43,591 bases of DNA from Candidatus Mediterraneibacter stercoripullorum (GTDB lineage: Bacteria > Bacillota > Clostridia > Lachnospirales > Lachnospiraceae). This document shows positions 17,748 through 26,605 of the stretch, piece by piece. Both the position numbers and the translations under genes were made by a program. Location of the stretch: assembly GCA_019115765.1 (NCBI GenBank), contig DXCZ01000018.1, forward strand, positions 1 to 43,591, in the 5' to 3' direction. Position 1 is the first letter of the stretch. Each line of letters opens with the position of its first letter. The notes below the pieces were generated by a model. It saw nothing but the letters and a program-made list of their open reading frames with translations. It searched no databases and was not told where the DNA came from.

Positions 17748-18398
17748 ATGATTTTCAGAAATTACCTTGACGACATAAAAGAAAAGACACAGGAAATGAG
17801 TATAAAAGAGAAGGTAGCCTATGTGATCACCTATTACTGGTATCACATTCTGATCATTGTTTCAATCATTGCCCTGATTTTTTTTACTGTACGTTTCTAT
17901 CTCTTCGGAAATGTCAGACCTGAGTTTACATGTGTGATCGCAGATCATGCGATGAATGAGGAGACGGCAGAACAGATTGCCGGAGATTTTGCAGATATGG
18001 CAGGGCTGGATCCGGAACTTGTGGAAATAGATCCGGACTACTTCTTTTCCTACGGAGATGTGGAGATGGAGGGGGTAAACGAAAGCTCCTATGAGAAGTT
18101 CTTTCTAAGGTGGAGAAACCAGGAGCTGGATGCAGTGATCATTCCGGAAAGCCTGTACAGATTCTGTGAAGAGATGGGCGGGAGCTGCCGCAGTCTGGAG
18201 AACATGGATACGACCGGACTGGAAACATATACTGATAACGGAGTATGTACGGCAGTAGTACTCGGTGAGGCGGACCTGATTGAAGAGGTTACTGGAAAAG
18301 AGGAGGAAAAACTGCTGCTGGCGTTCCCGGATAACGGCAGGCATGAAGAACTGTGTGAAGTATTTCTGCGCTGTATAGCGGATATGCAGATTAAGTGA
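17748..18398 (+). CDS. Unknown protein with one membrane span, within the mannan operon
   Basis: 216 residues. A short basic/acidic cytoplasmic N-terminus (IFRNYLDDIKEKTQEMSIKEKVAYVITYYWYH) leads into one transmembrane helix (ILIIVSIIALIFFTVRFYLF) and an acidic domain of about 150 residues that should face outside. I do not recognise the domain; it has the alternating pattern of a small alpha/beta fold and no sugar-binding or catalytic motif I can name. The start at 17748 has AGGGGAG about 7 bases upstream. An ATG at 17712 lacks one and overlaps a small hairpin (17699-17721). It lies co-directionally between the phosphorylase and esterase genes. A membrane-associated accessory of uptake is possible but unsupported. 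Confidence 0.75.
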   Translation: MIFRNYLDDIKEKTQEMSIKEKVAYVITYYWYHILIIVSIIALIFFTVRFYLFGNVRPEFTCVIADHAMNEETAEQIAGDFADMAGLDPELVEIDPDYFFSYGDVEMEGVNESSYEKFFLRWRNQELDAVIIPESLYRFCEEMGGSCRSLENMDTTGLETYTDNGVCTAVVLGEADLIEEVTGKEEEKLLLAFPDNGRHEELCEVFLRCIADMQIK

Positions 18399-18437
18399 AT
18401 ATCATATAAAAAAAGATGAAACCGGAGGTTAAATATA

Positions 18438-19490
18438 ATGAAAATATATCCTGACTGTGATAAACTTCAATATACCGGGAGGATCGACTGGACCGATCCC
18501 CGGGAACCTGTATTTGTCTTTCCGTGTACATCGGTGAAGATCCGGTTTACAGGAAAGCAGCTGAAGATGCGTGTGAGGAACCGGAAAGCATACTGGGAAA
18601 ATTATCTGGGATGTGTGATAGACGGCGAACAGTCATCAATCAGACTGCCGGAAGACGGTGAAGCGGTTCTGGAGCTGCCGGTGAAGGCAGCAGGAGAATT
18701 GAAAGACAGCGTTCATGAAGCCCTTATCTTCAAGAGGCAGGATTCCTGTCATGAGCTGACCGTTCTTGGTTTTGAACTGGAAGAGGGTGCGCAGATCCTG
18801 GATCCGCCGGAAAGACCCGCCCGGAGGATCGAGGTGTATGGAGATTCTGTCTCCGCAGGAGAGGTGTCCGAGGCAGTGGAGTATACCGGAAGAACTGATC
18901 CGGAGCACAACGGAGAGTACTCTAACAGCTGGTATTCCTACTCCTGGATCACTGCCAGGAAACTGAATGCAGAGATTCATGATGTTGCCCAGGGAGGCAT
19001 TGCCCTTCTGGATAATACCGGATGGTTTCACGCACCGGACTATATCGGTATGGAGAGCGCCTGGGATAAGATCCATTACAATCCGGACCTGGGACCTTCT
19101 ACAGAGTGGAACTTTGACAATTATAAGCCGCAGGTTGTGATCGTGGCTATCGGCCAGAATGACAATCACCCAGACGACTACATGAACGATGAGTATGACA
19201 GTGCCAGAGGAATCCGGTGGCGCAGCGGCTACAGGGCATTTCTGGAAAAGCTCAGAGGAAAGTATCCGGATGCACACATAATCTGCATTACAACACTTCT
19301 GGAACATGATCCGGCCTGGGACAGAGCCATTGATCAGGTATGCCGGGAGATGGAGGATGATAAGATCACGCACTATATGTTCCGCAGAAACGGAAAAGGA
19401 ACGCCGGGACATCTGAGGATACCAGAGGCGGAAGAGATGGCGGTGGAACTGTCAGCCTATATTGAAAGCCTGAGTGTGGACTGGGAATAA
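18438..19490 (+). CDS. CE2-type SGNH acetylesterase
   Basis: 350 residues. The N-terminal third (to about residue 125) is a beta-sandwich, and the C-terminal part is an SGNH hydrolase with S137 in VYGDSVSAGE, the Gly block at AQGGIA and GQND at 239-242. This jelly-roll-then-SGNH order is the hallmark of carbohydrate esterase family 2. The C-terminal histidine is H325 in TPGHLRIPEAEEMA; the usual Asp three residues before it is absent, which fits CE2 enzymes known to use a Ser-His dyad. It removes acetyl groups from acetylated manno- or gluco-oligosaccharides. No signal peptide, so intracellular. GGAGG is 9 bases upstream. A CE17-type esterase follows 14 bases later. Confidence 0.87.
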   Translation: MKIYPDCDKLQYTGRIDWTDPREPVFVFPCTSVKIRFTGKQLKMRVRNRKAYWENYLGCVIDGEQSSIRLPEDGEAVLELPVKAAGELKDSVHEALIFKRQDSCHELTVLGFELEEGAQILDPPERPARRIEVYGDSVSAGEVSEAVEYTGRTDPEHNGEYSNSWYSYSWITARKLNAEIHDVAQGGIALLDNTGWFHAPDYIGMESAWDKIHYNPDLGPSTEWNFDNYKPQVVIVAIGQNDNHPDDYMNDEYDSARGIRWRSGYRAFLEKLRGKYPDAHIICITTLLEHDPAWDRAIDQVCREMEDDKITHYMFRRNGKGTPGHLRIPEAEEMAVELSAYIESLSVDWE

Positions 19491-19504
19491 AAGGGGGGAC
19501 GATC

Positions 19505-20647
19505 ATGTACAGGACAGATCTTGCAAGACTGAAACAATGTATGAGAAAGGCGCAGGCCGGGGAAGAACTGACGCTGGGGTTTTTCGGTGGTTCGATCACT
19601 CAGGACAGCCTGGCGACAAAGCATGAGAACTGTTATGCTTACAGGGTTTTTTCCTGGTGGAAGGAAAATTTTCCTGAGGCACAGCTGAGCTATGTAAACG
19701 GAGGAATCGGAGGGACTACTTCTCATTACGGGGTGTCCCGCGCAGTGACGGATATGTTGATGTATCAGCCGGATTTTATCGTAATAGATTTCAGCGTGAA
19801 TGATGAGCCGGATGAATTCTTCCAGGAGACTTATGAGGGGCTTGTCAGGAAAATGCTGACATGGCCGTCTCAGCCAGCCCTTCTTCTGCTGAACAATGTC
19901 TATTATGACACCGGGAAAAATGCTCAGGAGTACCATAATAAGGTAGGCGAATGGTATCAGATCCCTTATGTCAGCATCAGAGATACCGTATATAAGAGGA
20001 TGAAGGCGGGAGAGTTCTCCAGAGAAGAGATCACTCCTGACGGACTTCATCCCAATGATCTGGGACATGGTCTTGTAGCGGCAGAGATCACATCCTTCCT
20101 GGAACAGGTAAAGGAACATATGTGGGAAGATGAGCCGGGGACAGGGATCGGCACTCCGTACGGTGCTGATGCAGGAAGTGTCCTGCCGCCTGCCATGACG
20201 GAGAATGCTTACGAGAATGCCGTAAGGCTGACGATCCGGGAAGTATCGCCGGAACTGGGTGGATTCCGCACTGACGCCAGGGAGAAGAACGGGCATCTGG
20301 ATCATTTCAAAAACGGATGGATCGGGAAGAAACCGGGCGACAGCATCCGCTTTACTGTAGAGGCATCCTGCATTGCCATTCAGTACCGGAAGACGATCAG
20401 CCGGCCTGCATGCAGGGCTGAGTTGATCCTTGACGGAGATGAGGCGCATCCGGTTCTCCTGGACGGGAATTTCGATGAGGACTGGGGTGACTGCCTGTAT
20501 CTGGAACCTGTGCTCCATCACGGGGAAGATAAGATACATGTTCTGGATATCCGTATCCTGGATCCCGAAGAGCAGGCGGGAGATAAGGACGATCCGAATG
20601 CTTCACTGACACCGTTTTACCTGATGTCAGTGATCACAGCCAGGTGA
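19505..20647 (+). CDS. CE17-type SGNH acetyl-mannan esterase
   Basis: 380 residues. The SGNH domain comes first: S30 in FFGGSITQDS, Gly block GGIGGTTS (66-73), N99 in IDFSVNDEP, and D179/H182 in TPDGLHPNDLGH. A C-terminal beta-sandwich (about 210-375) resembles the CBM35-like domain of CE17. That order matches the RiCE17 esterase of Roseburia intestinalis, which removes 2-O-acetyl groups from mannooligosaccharides. The domain order is the reverse of the CE2 enzyme encoded just upstream, so the two are not tandem duplicates. No signal peptide. AAGGGGGG precedes the start. Together they would deacetylate acetylated glucomannan oligosaccharides before phosphorolysis. Confidence 0.87.
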   Translation: MYRTDLARLKQCMRKAQAGEELTLGFFGGSITQDSLATKHENCYAYRVFSWWKENFPEAQLSYVNGGIGGTTSHYGVSRAVTDMLMYQPDFIVIDFSVNDEPDEFFQETYEGLVRKMLTWPSQPALLLLNNVYYDTGKNAQEYHNKVGEWYQIPYVSIRDTVYKRMKAGEFSREEITPDGLHPNDLGHGLVAAEITSFLEQVKEHMWEDEPGTGIGTPYGADAGSVLPPAMTENAYENAVRLTIREVSPELGGFRTDAREKNGHLDHFKNGWIGKKPGDSIRFTVEASCIAIQYRKTISRPACRAELILDGDEAHPVLLDGNFDEDWGDCLYLEPVLHHGEDKIHVLDIRILDPEEQAGDKDDPNASLTPFYLMSVITAR

Positions 20648-20713
20648 AAAGGTTCCGGCAGAGGTTTGGCACAGGCTGGTTCCGTAACTAAAGTAGGAAA
20701 AGGAGAAAGATTT

Positions 20714-22438
20714 ATGGAAGCAAGAAAAAGATATGAAGAGTGGTTGGAAAATCCGTGTTTCGATGAGAAAACGAAAGAGGAGCTGCGGGGGATCGCAGAG
20801 GATGAAAAGGAAATCGAGGAGCGCTTTTATCGGGATCTGGAGTTCGGCACAGGAGGATTAAGAGGAATTATCGGTGCGGGAACGAACCGGATGAACATCT
20901 ATACAGTAAGAAAAGCGACTCAGGGACTGGCTAATTTTATCCGGAAAGAGAACGCTCAGGAGAAGGGTGTTGCCATTGCATTTGACTCCAGAAATATGTC
21001 GCCTGAATTCGCACAGGAGGCAGCCCTCTGCCTTGCCGCAAACGGGATCAAAGCATACATCTTCCCGTCTCTGCGCCCCACACCCATGCTGTCCTTTGCT
21101 CTGAGAGAGCTGGGATGTACGGCAGGGATCGTAGTGACGGCGAGCCACAATCCGCCGGAATATAACGGATATAAAGTGTACTGGGAGGATGGCGCTCAGA
21201 TCACATATCCAAAAGATGAGCAGATCATCGGAGAAGTAAATGCAGTGACAGACTATGCTTCCGTAAAGACGATGAGCAGAGAAGAAGCTGAAAAAGCAGG
21301 TCTGTATCAGGTGATCGGATCAGAGATTGATGATAAATATATCGCGGCACTGAAATCTCTTGTTATCCACCCGGAGATCATACGGCAGGAGGCACAGAAG
21401 TTAAAGATCGTCTACACTCCGCTCCACGGAACAGGAAATATACCGGTGCGCCGTATTCTGAAAGAGCTGGGATTTGAAAATGTCTATGTAGTAAAAGAGC
21501 AGGAGCTTCCGGACGGAAACTTCCCCACTGTGTCCTATCCCAACCCAGAGGATAAGAATGCATTTAAGCTCGCCCTGGAGCTGGCTGAGCAAGTAGACGC
21601 TGATATCGTGCTTGCCACAGATCCTGACGCGGACCGTCTTGGCGTATATGCGAAGGATACGGCAACGGGAAAATATATGAGCTTTACCGGGAATATGTCC
21701 GGAATGATCATTCTTGACTATATCCTCTCACAGAGAAAAGCCATGGGAACTCTGCCGGAAAACGGTGCCGTAGTCACAACTATCGTGTCCGGCAAGATGT
21801 CCAGGGGACTGGCGAAGGAATATGATATGGATCTGATCGAGACGCTCACCGGATTCAAATACATCGGCGAGCAGATCAAGTTCTTTGAGCAGAACCATGA
21901 CCATGAATTTGTCTTCGGATATGAAGAGAGCTACGGGTGTCTTGTAGGAACACATGCAAGAGATAAGGATGCTGTCGTGGCAGTTATGGCGCTGTGTGAG
22001 GCAGCTGCATTCTGCAGACACCAGGGCATCACACTCTGCGACCAGATGCACACTCTCTTTGAGAAATACGGATACTATAAGGAAGGTCTCTGTACTGTAA
22101 CGCTGAAAGGACAGGAAGGCGCAGAGAAGATCCGCTCCATGATGGAACAGATCCGTACCAGTGTTCCGGAGCAGATCGGAGGCCTGAAGGTACTGCAGTT
22201 CAGAGATTACAGAGAAAATGTACTGAGAAACTGTGAGACCGGAGAAGAGACGGAGACGGGACTTCCGAAATCAAATGTGCTCTATTTTGAACTGGAAGAC
22301 GGAGCATGGTGCTGTGTACGTCCTTCCGGAACAGAGCCGAAGATCAAGTTCTACATCGGCGTAAAAGGCAGCGGCGAAGAGGATGCGGCAGAGAAGCTGG
22401 CGGATCTGACGAAGGCTGTAGAAGCTCTGGCACAGTAA
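20714..22438 (+). CDS. Phospho-sugar mutase (phosphoglucomutase/phosphomannomutase)
   Basis: 574 residues of the alpha-D-phosphohexomutase superfamily. The phosphoserine is S144 in TASHNPPEYNGYK; the metal loop is DPDADRLG, the sugar-recognition loop EESYG and the phosphate-binding loop RPSGTEPKIKFY. It interconverts hexose-1- and hexose-6-phosphates; in this locus it would feed mannose-1-P and possibly glucose-1-P from the two phosphorylases into glycolysis. The start at 20714 is preceded by AAAAGGAGAAAG. The longer in-frame start at 20666 has no ribosome-binding site and adds a non-family leader. Dual Man/Glc specificity is inferred from context. Confidence 0.92.
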   Translation: MEARKRYEEWLENPCFDEKTKEELRGIAEDEKEIEERFYRDLEFGTGGLRGIIGAGTNRMNIYTVRKATQGLANFIRKENAQEKGVAIAFDSRNMSPEFAQEAALCLAANGIKAYIFPSLRPTPMLSFALRELGCTAGIVVTASHNPPEYNGYKVYWEDGAQITYPKDEQIIGEVNAVTDYASVKTMSREEAEKAGLYQVIGSEIDDKYIAALKSLVIHPEIIRQEAQKLKIVYTPLHGTGNIPVRRILKELGFENVYVVKEQELPDGNFPTVSYPNPEDKNAFKLALELAEQVDADIVLATDPDADRLGVYAKDTATGKYMSFTGNMSGMIILDYILSQRKAMGTLPENGAVVTTIVSGKMSRGLAKEYDMDLIETLTGFKYIGEQIKFFEQNHDHEFVFGYEESYGCLVGTHARDKDAVVAVMALCEAAAFCRHQGITLCDQMHTLFEKYGYYKEGLCTVTLKGQEGAEKIRSMMEQIRTSVPEQIGGLKVLQFRDYRENVLRNCETGEETETGLPKSNVLYFELEDGAWCCVRPSGTEPKIKFYIGVKGSGEEDAAEKLADLTKAVEALAQ

Positions 22439-22513
22439 GATGGATCAGACGGATCAATGATCGCCCCGGCAGGCAGTGAATATTCAAAACAGATGATACG
22501 GGAGGATTTCCAT

Positions 22514-23872
22514 ATGGGGTTTTCAGAAAATTTTGTATGGGGTGCAGCTACCAGTGCCTATCAGATTGAGGGCGGAGTACATGGGACTGGAAAAGGCATG
22601 CATATCTGGGATGTATATACAAAGGAACCGGGCAGAGTGTACGGAGGGCATACCGGGGATACTGCCTGCGATCACTATCACCGTTTCCGGGAGGATGTCC
22701 GGATCATGAAGGAAATGGGCCTTCAGGCATACAGATTTTCTATCGACTGGTCCAGGGTCCTTCCAGAAGGGACCGGCAGGGTGAATGAAGAAGGAATCCG
22801 GTTCTACAGCGACCTGATCGATGAATTGCTGAAAAATGGCATTGAGCCCTATGTTACACTCTTTCACTGGGAGCTGCCATATGAGCTGTATAAAAAGGGC
22901 GGCTGGATGAACCGGGATATTGCAGAATGGTTCGGGGAGTATACCCGTCTTGCGGCGGAGCGCTTCAGCGACCGGGTGAGCCATTTCTTCACCCTGAACG
23001 AGCCACAGTGCTTCGTTGGTCTGGGATTTCTCACCGGGGCCCATGCGCCCGGGCTGAAATGCCCTCTGCGGGATACTTTTGAGATGGCCCACAATGCGCT
23101 GCGTGCCCATGGAAGAGCCGTGCAGATGCTCCGGCAGTATGGAAAGCAGCCTCTGACTATCGGATACGCGCCCACCAGCGGGATCATCTATCCTGCATCA
23201 GAGCGCCCGGAGGATATCGAGGCGGCAAGGCAGCAGTATTTCGGCATGCAGGATGATGATGCCAACTGGACATGGAACGTTTCCTGGTGGTCAGATCCGG
23301 TCCTTCTCGGGCACTACCCAGAGGAGGGGATGAAGCGATATGAAAAATATCTTCCGAAGATCACGGAGGAGGATATGAAGCTTATCTCCGAGCCTATTGA
23401 TGTGTACGGACAGAACATCTACAACGGCAGGGCATTCCGCATGGGACAGGATGGAAAACCGGAGGAAATGGAACGTGAGCCGGGATATCCCATGACGGGG
23501 GTAGACTGGCCGGTAACGCCTGAGTGCCTGTACTGGGGGCCCAAGTTCCTTTATGAGAGATATCATAAGCCGATCTATATTACTGAAAATGGCATGGCAT
23601 GCCATGACACAGTTTCACTGGACGGAAAAGTCCACGATCCTAACCGGATCGATTTCCTGGCGCGATATCTGGGCCAGCTGAAGCGGGCTGCGGAGGAGAT
23701 TGATCTGAGAGGCTATTTCCAGTGGTCGCTTATGGATAATTTCGAGTGGGAAAAAGGCTACAAAGGCAGGTTCGGTCTGGTTTATGTGGACTTTATGACT
23801 CAGGAAAGGATCCTGAAGGATTCGGCGTACTGGTACAGAGATGTAATAAGTAATAATGGCAGGGATCTTTGA
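22514..23872 (+). CDS. GH1 beta-glucosidase
   Basis: 452 residues, a standard GH1 TIM barrel. The N-terminus FVWGAATSAYQIEGG is diagnostic; the acid/base is E163 in TLNEPQ and the nucleophile E358 in ITENG. The C-terminal WSLMDNFEWEKGYKGRFGLVYVD forms the sugar-binding aglycone wall. The sequence lacks the Ser/Lys/Tyr signature of 6-phospho-glycosidases (the C-terminal segment reads NFEWEKGY), so it should act on unphosphorylated sugars. Cytoplasmic. It probably trims terminal beta-1,4-glucose from glucomannan oligosaccharides so that the phosphorylases can proceed. The start at 22514 has GGAGG 8 bases upstream; the longer frame has none. It ends the co-directional run of mannan genes. Confidence 0.93.
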   Translation: MGFSENFVWGAATSAYQIEGGVHGTGKGMHIWDVYTKEPGRVYGGHTGDTACDHYHRFREDVRIMKEMGLQAYRFSIDWSRVLPEGTGRVNEEGIRFYSDLIDELLKNGIEPYVTLFHWELPYELYKKGGWMNRDIAEWFGEYTRLAAERFSDRVSHFFTLNEPQCFVGLGFLTGAHAPGLKCPLRDTFEMAHNALRAHGRAVQMLRQYGKQPLTIGYAPTSGIIYPASERPEDIEAARQQYFGMQDDDANWTWNVSWWSDPVLLGHYPEEGMKRYEKYLPKITEEDMKLISEPIDVYGQNIYNGRAFRMGQDGKPEEMEREPGYPMTGVDWPVTPECLYWGPKFLYERYHKPIYITENGMACHDTVSLDGKVHDPNRIDFLARYLGQLKRAAEEIDLRGYFQWSLMDNFEWEKGYKGRFGLVYVDFMTQERILKDSAYWYRDVISNNGRDL

Positions 23873-23907
23873 AAATCAGAGGGATTACTGTTCGTTCTCA
23901 GACGTCC

Positions 23908-24047
23908 GCTATAACGGAGCTGTATTGCCCCGGCGGCCACGCTTTCGCTCGGAGCATAGCGCAGCGGACACGTAAAGCCGCAAAGGACACGGCTTAAGTG
24001 CCGGCGCTCTGCTACGGGCCTTCGTGACAACACAGCTCCGTTATAGC
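23908..24047. repeat. Long inverted repeat B (16-bp perfect stem, 108-base structured loop)
   Basis: GCTATAACGGAGCTGT (23908-23923) is the exact reverse complement of 24032-24047. The GC-rich loop contains further small hairpins and a duplicated GGACACG. Its GTAAAGCCGCAAAGG and a preceding CGCT-CGG-ATA pattern resemble the loop of inverted repeat A read in reverse complement. It lies at the end of the mannan transcript in a 414-base gap (23873-24286) without coding potential; the rest of the gap holds a weak terminator-like hairpin and no convincing promoter. Confidence 0.75.
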
Positions 24048-24109
24048 TGGATACAGAAACACTTTGAACAGTACAGTAAGTCAGCCGAATACACTGGACG
24101 AAGAAGCGG

Positions 24110-24148
24110 CGGAGGGTATATCATATAGATGGTATTCCCTCCGTTGTT
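24110..24148 (+). terminator. Weak terminator-like hairpin downstream of inverted repeat B
   Basis: CGGAGGG (24110-24116) pairs with CCCTCCG (24137-24143) around a 20-base loop; a T-rich but interrupted tract (TTGTTGT) follows. It may end the mannan transcript. Confidence 0.45.
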
Positions 24149-24286
24149 GTATATCAGACAGATGATAACGCCTGCCGGCAATCGTTGACGTGCAGATTTC
24201 AGTGGGAGGCGGTTCTTGCAGCTGATATATACCCCTGCGGAGAATATACGGGAAAAGGCTGAAAAAATGAGAAAGGAAACAGCACG

Positions 24287-26584
24287 ATGAGGATTTATGT
24301 AAATCAGGCAGGATACCTGCCGGGAAGCAGGAAGACGGTTCTGCTTGCAGAGGCGGCAGAGCAGGAAAGCAGTAAGAAGGAAGTTGAACATTCATCAGAA
24401 ACGGTCAGAGTTATGGACCGGAGTGGAAGATGTGTACTGGAAAAAGAAGCAGAATACTGGGGATACGATGAATGCGCGGGAGACCTTGTGTGGAGAGCGG
24501 ATCTGACAGGACTGACTGTTCCGGGCGAATATCGGGTAGAATATGAAAAGGAGCAGATATCCTGTTCTCTGCACATAGCAGAGGATGTGTATGCAGGGCT
24601 TTGCAGAACTCTGTCAAAAGCGCTGTATTTCCAGCGGTGCGGAATAGAACTGGAGGAACCTTATGCAGGAAAATTCAGCAGAAAAGCCTGCCATATGGAA
24701 CAGGCTGTCCGGCTTGAGGATTATGAAAAAGCATCTCAGGGGACGGCTGCTCAGGCCATCCGGTACTTCGATGTGCAGGGCGGCTGGCATGACGCCGGAG
24801 ATTACGGGAGATATACCACTACGGCAGCAGCGGCGCTGGCACATCTGCTGTACGCGTATCAGTTTTTCCCGGAGGCTTTTTCTGAGAGCCTGAATATTCC
24901 GGAGAGCGGAAACGGGATGCCGGATATTCTCAATGAGTGCCTTTATGAACTGAAATGGCTCCTGAAGATGCAGATGGAAGATGGAAGTGTCTGCCATAAA
25001 CTGACTTCTATGCGTCATGCTAACTTTGTGATGCCGTCGGAAGATCACAGGAGGTTCATTCTGTTCCCGGCTTCCTCTATGGCTGCAGCGGATTTTACTG
25101 CGGTTATGGCTCTCGCATCACGGGTGTACAGCAGATTCGACGAGGCATTTTCACGGGTGGCTCTTGAAGCGGCAGAACGTTCCTGGAACTGGCTGGAAAA
25201 CCATCCGGAATTTACAGGATTTCAGAATCCGGAGGGATGTAATACCGGTGAATATGCTGATACAGATGACAGAGATGAAAGACTGTGGGCCGCGGCAGAA
25301 ATGTACCGCACTCTTCAGAAGGTCAGATATCTGGAAAAAGCGGAGCAGCTTTTTGGCGTTCTGGAAGCGGAAGGAAAAGACATGGTATCCATGGGCTGGG
25401 GCGATGTATCCGGATTTGCAGGATGGAGTCTGCTGGAAGACCTTCTGAAAACGGCGGAGCCTGACTGTGCAGACAGCCCGGCCTGTGGTGAAAAGGAAAA
25501 TACAGATCACAGCAGTGAAGGAAATAAGGATGGAAAGGCAGCCGGCCTTTCGCGGAGATATCTGGAAGCATTTACGGCTGAGGCTGAGCGGATCCTGGCG
25601 CTGTGCAGAGACAGCGGGTATGGAGTGGCTATGGTTTCCGGAGAATATGAGTGGGGAAGCAATATGACAGTGCTTAACCGGGCGATGATACTTGGAACCG
25701 CATTTATTCTGACCGGAAATCCATGCTACAGGGAGTGTGCAGTGCAGCAGATGGACTATATCCTGGGAGTAAACGCAGCAGGATACAGCTATGTCACCGG
25801 TGCAGGGGAACATGCATTCCGGAATCCTCATAACAGAGTTACTGTGGCGGATGGGATAGAGGAAACTATACCGGGATTTGTATCCGGCGGTCCCAATGCA
25901 TATCCTGTGGACGAGAAGGCCGAATGGCTGATCCGTCCGGGAACATCGCCCATGAAATGTTATCTGGATATCTGGGAGTGTTATTCGCTGAACGAGATTA
26001 CGATCTACTGGAATTCCCCGGCTGTATTTGCCGCGGCTTTCTTGAGTACAGAGAAGGAGGAGAGCGGACCTTTTGAAACGCTGGAATCCAGAAAGGTGAA
26101 GGCAGGAAGGTTTACGATCGTTCAGGATCATGTGCGGGTAAACGGACATGAGCAGCCTTACGATTATATGGAAATCCGGGAAGGAGTAAGCGTTCTTCCT
26201 ATTCTGGACGGACATGTACTCCTTCAGAAACAGTACCGTTATCCGGTCAGATCCTGGCAGTGGGAACTGCCGGGCGGCTTTGTAGATCCGGGGGAAATTC
26301 CGGCGACGGCAGCGGTCCGTGAACTGGAGGAGGAGACCGGATACCAGGTGAAGAATCTGGTCCCGCTGGGAGCGTTCTATCCGTCTTTCGGCTCTACCAA
26401 TGAAAAGATACATCTTTTTGCAGCCGAGTGTGGAGAAAAAGGGGAGACACACAGAGAACCGGGAGAAGTGATACGGATGGAGAAAGTGACGATAGAAGAG
26501 TTCAGACAGCTTGTAGCGGAAGGAAAGTTCATGCACGGCGCCGGCCTGGCGGCATGGGCCAGATACATGAGCAGTATCAATTAA
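24287..26584 (+). CDS. GH9 glycoside hydrolase fused to a Nudix (ADP-ribose pyrophosphatase-like) domain
   Basis: 765 residues in one frame. Residues 1-90 are the Ig-like lead domain (IYVNQAGYLPGSRKTVLLAE), and about 95-590 form the GH9 (alpha/alpha)6 barrel with WHDAGDYGRY (D169 and base D172), FRNPHNR and acid E570 in SLNEITIYWNSP. An acidic insert lies near 388-425. Residues about 600-765 are a Nudix domain with a complete Nudix box at 664-686 (GFVDPGE ... RELEEETGY) and the ADP-ribose-pyrophosphatase features QKQYRYPVRSWQWELPGG and AFYPSFGSTNEK. No signal peptide, so the GH9 part probably acts on imported beta-1,4-gluco-oligosaccharides. AAGGAGG at 26054-26060, just before the Nudix part, looks like a relic ribosome-binding site. 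AAAGGA precedes the main start. Confidence 0.9.
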   Translation: MRIYVNQAGYLPGSRKTVLLAEAAEQESSKKEVEHSSETVRVMDRSGRCVLEKEAEYWGYDECAGDLVWRADLTGLTVPGEYRVEYEKEQISCSLHIAEDVYAGLCRTLSKALYFQRCGIELEEPYAGKFSRKACHMEQAVRLEDYEKASQGTAAQAIRYFDVQGGWHDAGDYGRYTTTAAAALAHLLYAYQFFPEAFSESLNIPESGNGMPDILNECLYELKWLLKMQMEDGSVCHKLTSMRHANFVMPSEDHRRFILFPASSMAAADFTAVMALASRVYSRFDEAFSRVALEAAERSWNWLENHPEFTGFQNPEGCNTGEYADTDDRDERLWAAAEMYRTLQKVRYLEKAEQLFGVLEAEGKDMVSMGWGDVSGFAGWSLLEDLLKTAEPDCADSPACGEKENTDHSSEGNKDGKAAGLSRRYLEAFTAEAERILALCRDSGYGVAMVSGEYEWGSNMTVLNRAMILGTAFILTGNPCYRECAVQQMDYILGVNAAGYSYVTGAGEHAFRNPHNRVTVADGIEETIPGFVSGGPNAYPVDEKAEWLIRPGTSPMKCYLDIWECYSLNEITIYWNSPAVFAAAFLSTEKEESGPFETLESRKVKAGRFTIVQDHVRVNGHEQPYDYMEIREGVSVLPILDGHVLLQKQYRYPVRSWQWELPGGFVDPGEIPATAAVRELEEETGYQVKNLVPLGAFYPSFGSTNEKIHLFAAECGEKGETHREPGEVIRMEKVTIEEFRQLVAEGKFMHGAGLAAWARYMSSIN

Positions 26585-26605
26585 TATGTAAAGTCTCGGG
26601 GTGGC

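Noticed and set aside
22514-23872. GH1 enzyme as a 6-phospho-beta-glucosidase
   Set aside because: The C-terminal phosphate-binding signature is missing and no PTS operates in this locus; import is by an ABC transporter that does not phosphorylate its cargo.
24185-24190. TTGACG as the -35 of a promoter for the GH9-Nudix gene
   Set aside because: No -10-like sequence lies 16-18 bases downstream; the TATA-like word at 24223 is too far away.
25151-26536. A 461-codon minus-strand open frame opposite the GH9-Nudix gene
   Set aside because: No recognisable domain, and it overlaps a gene with intact catalytic motifs in both parts.
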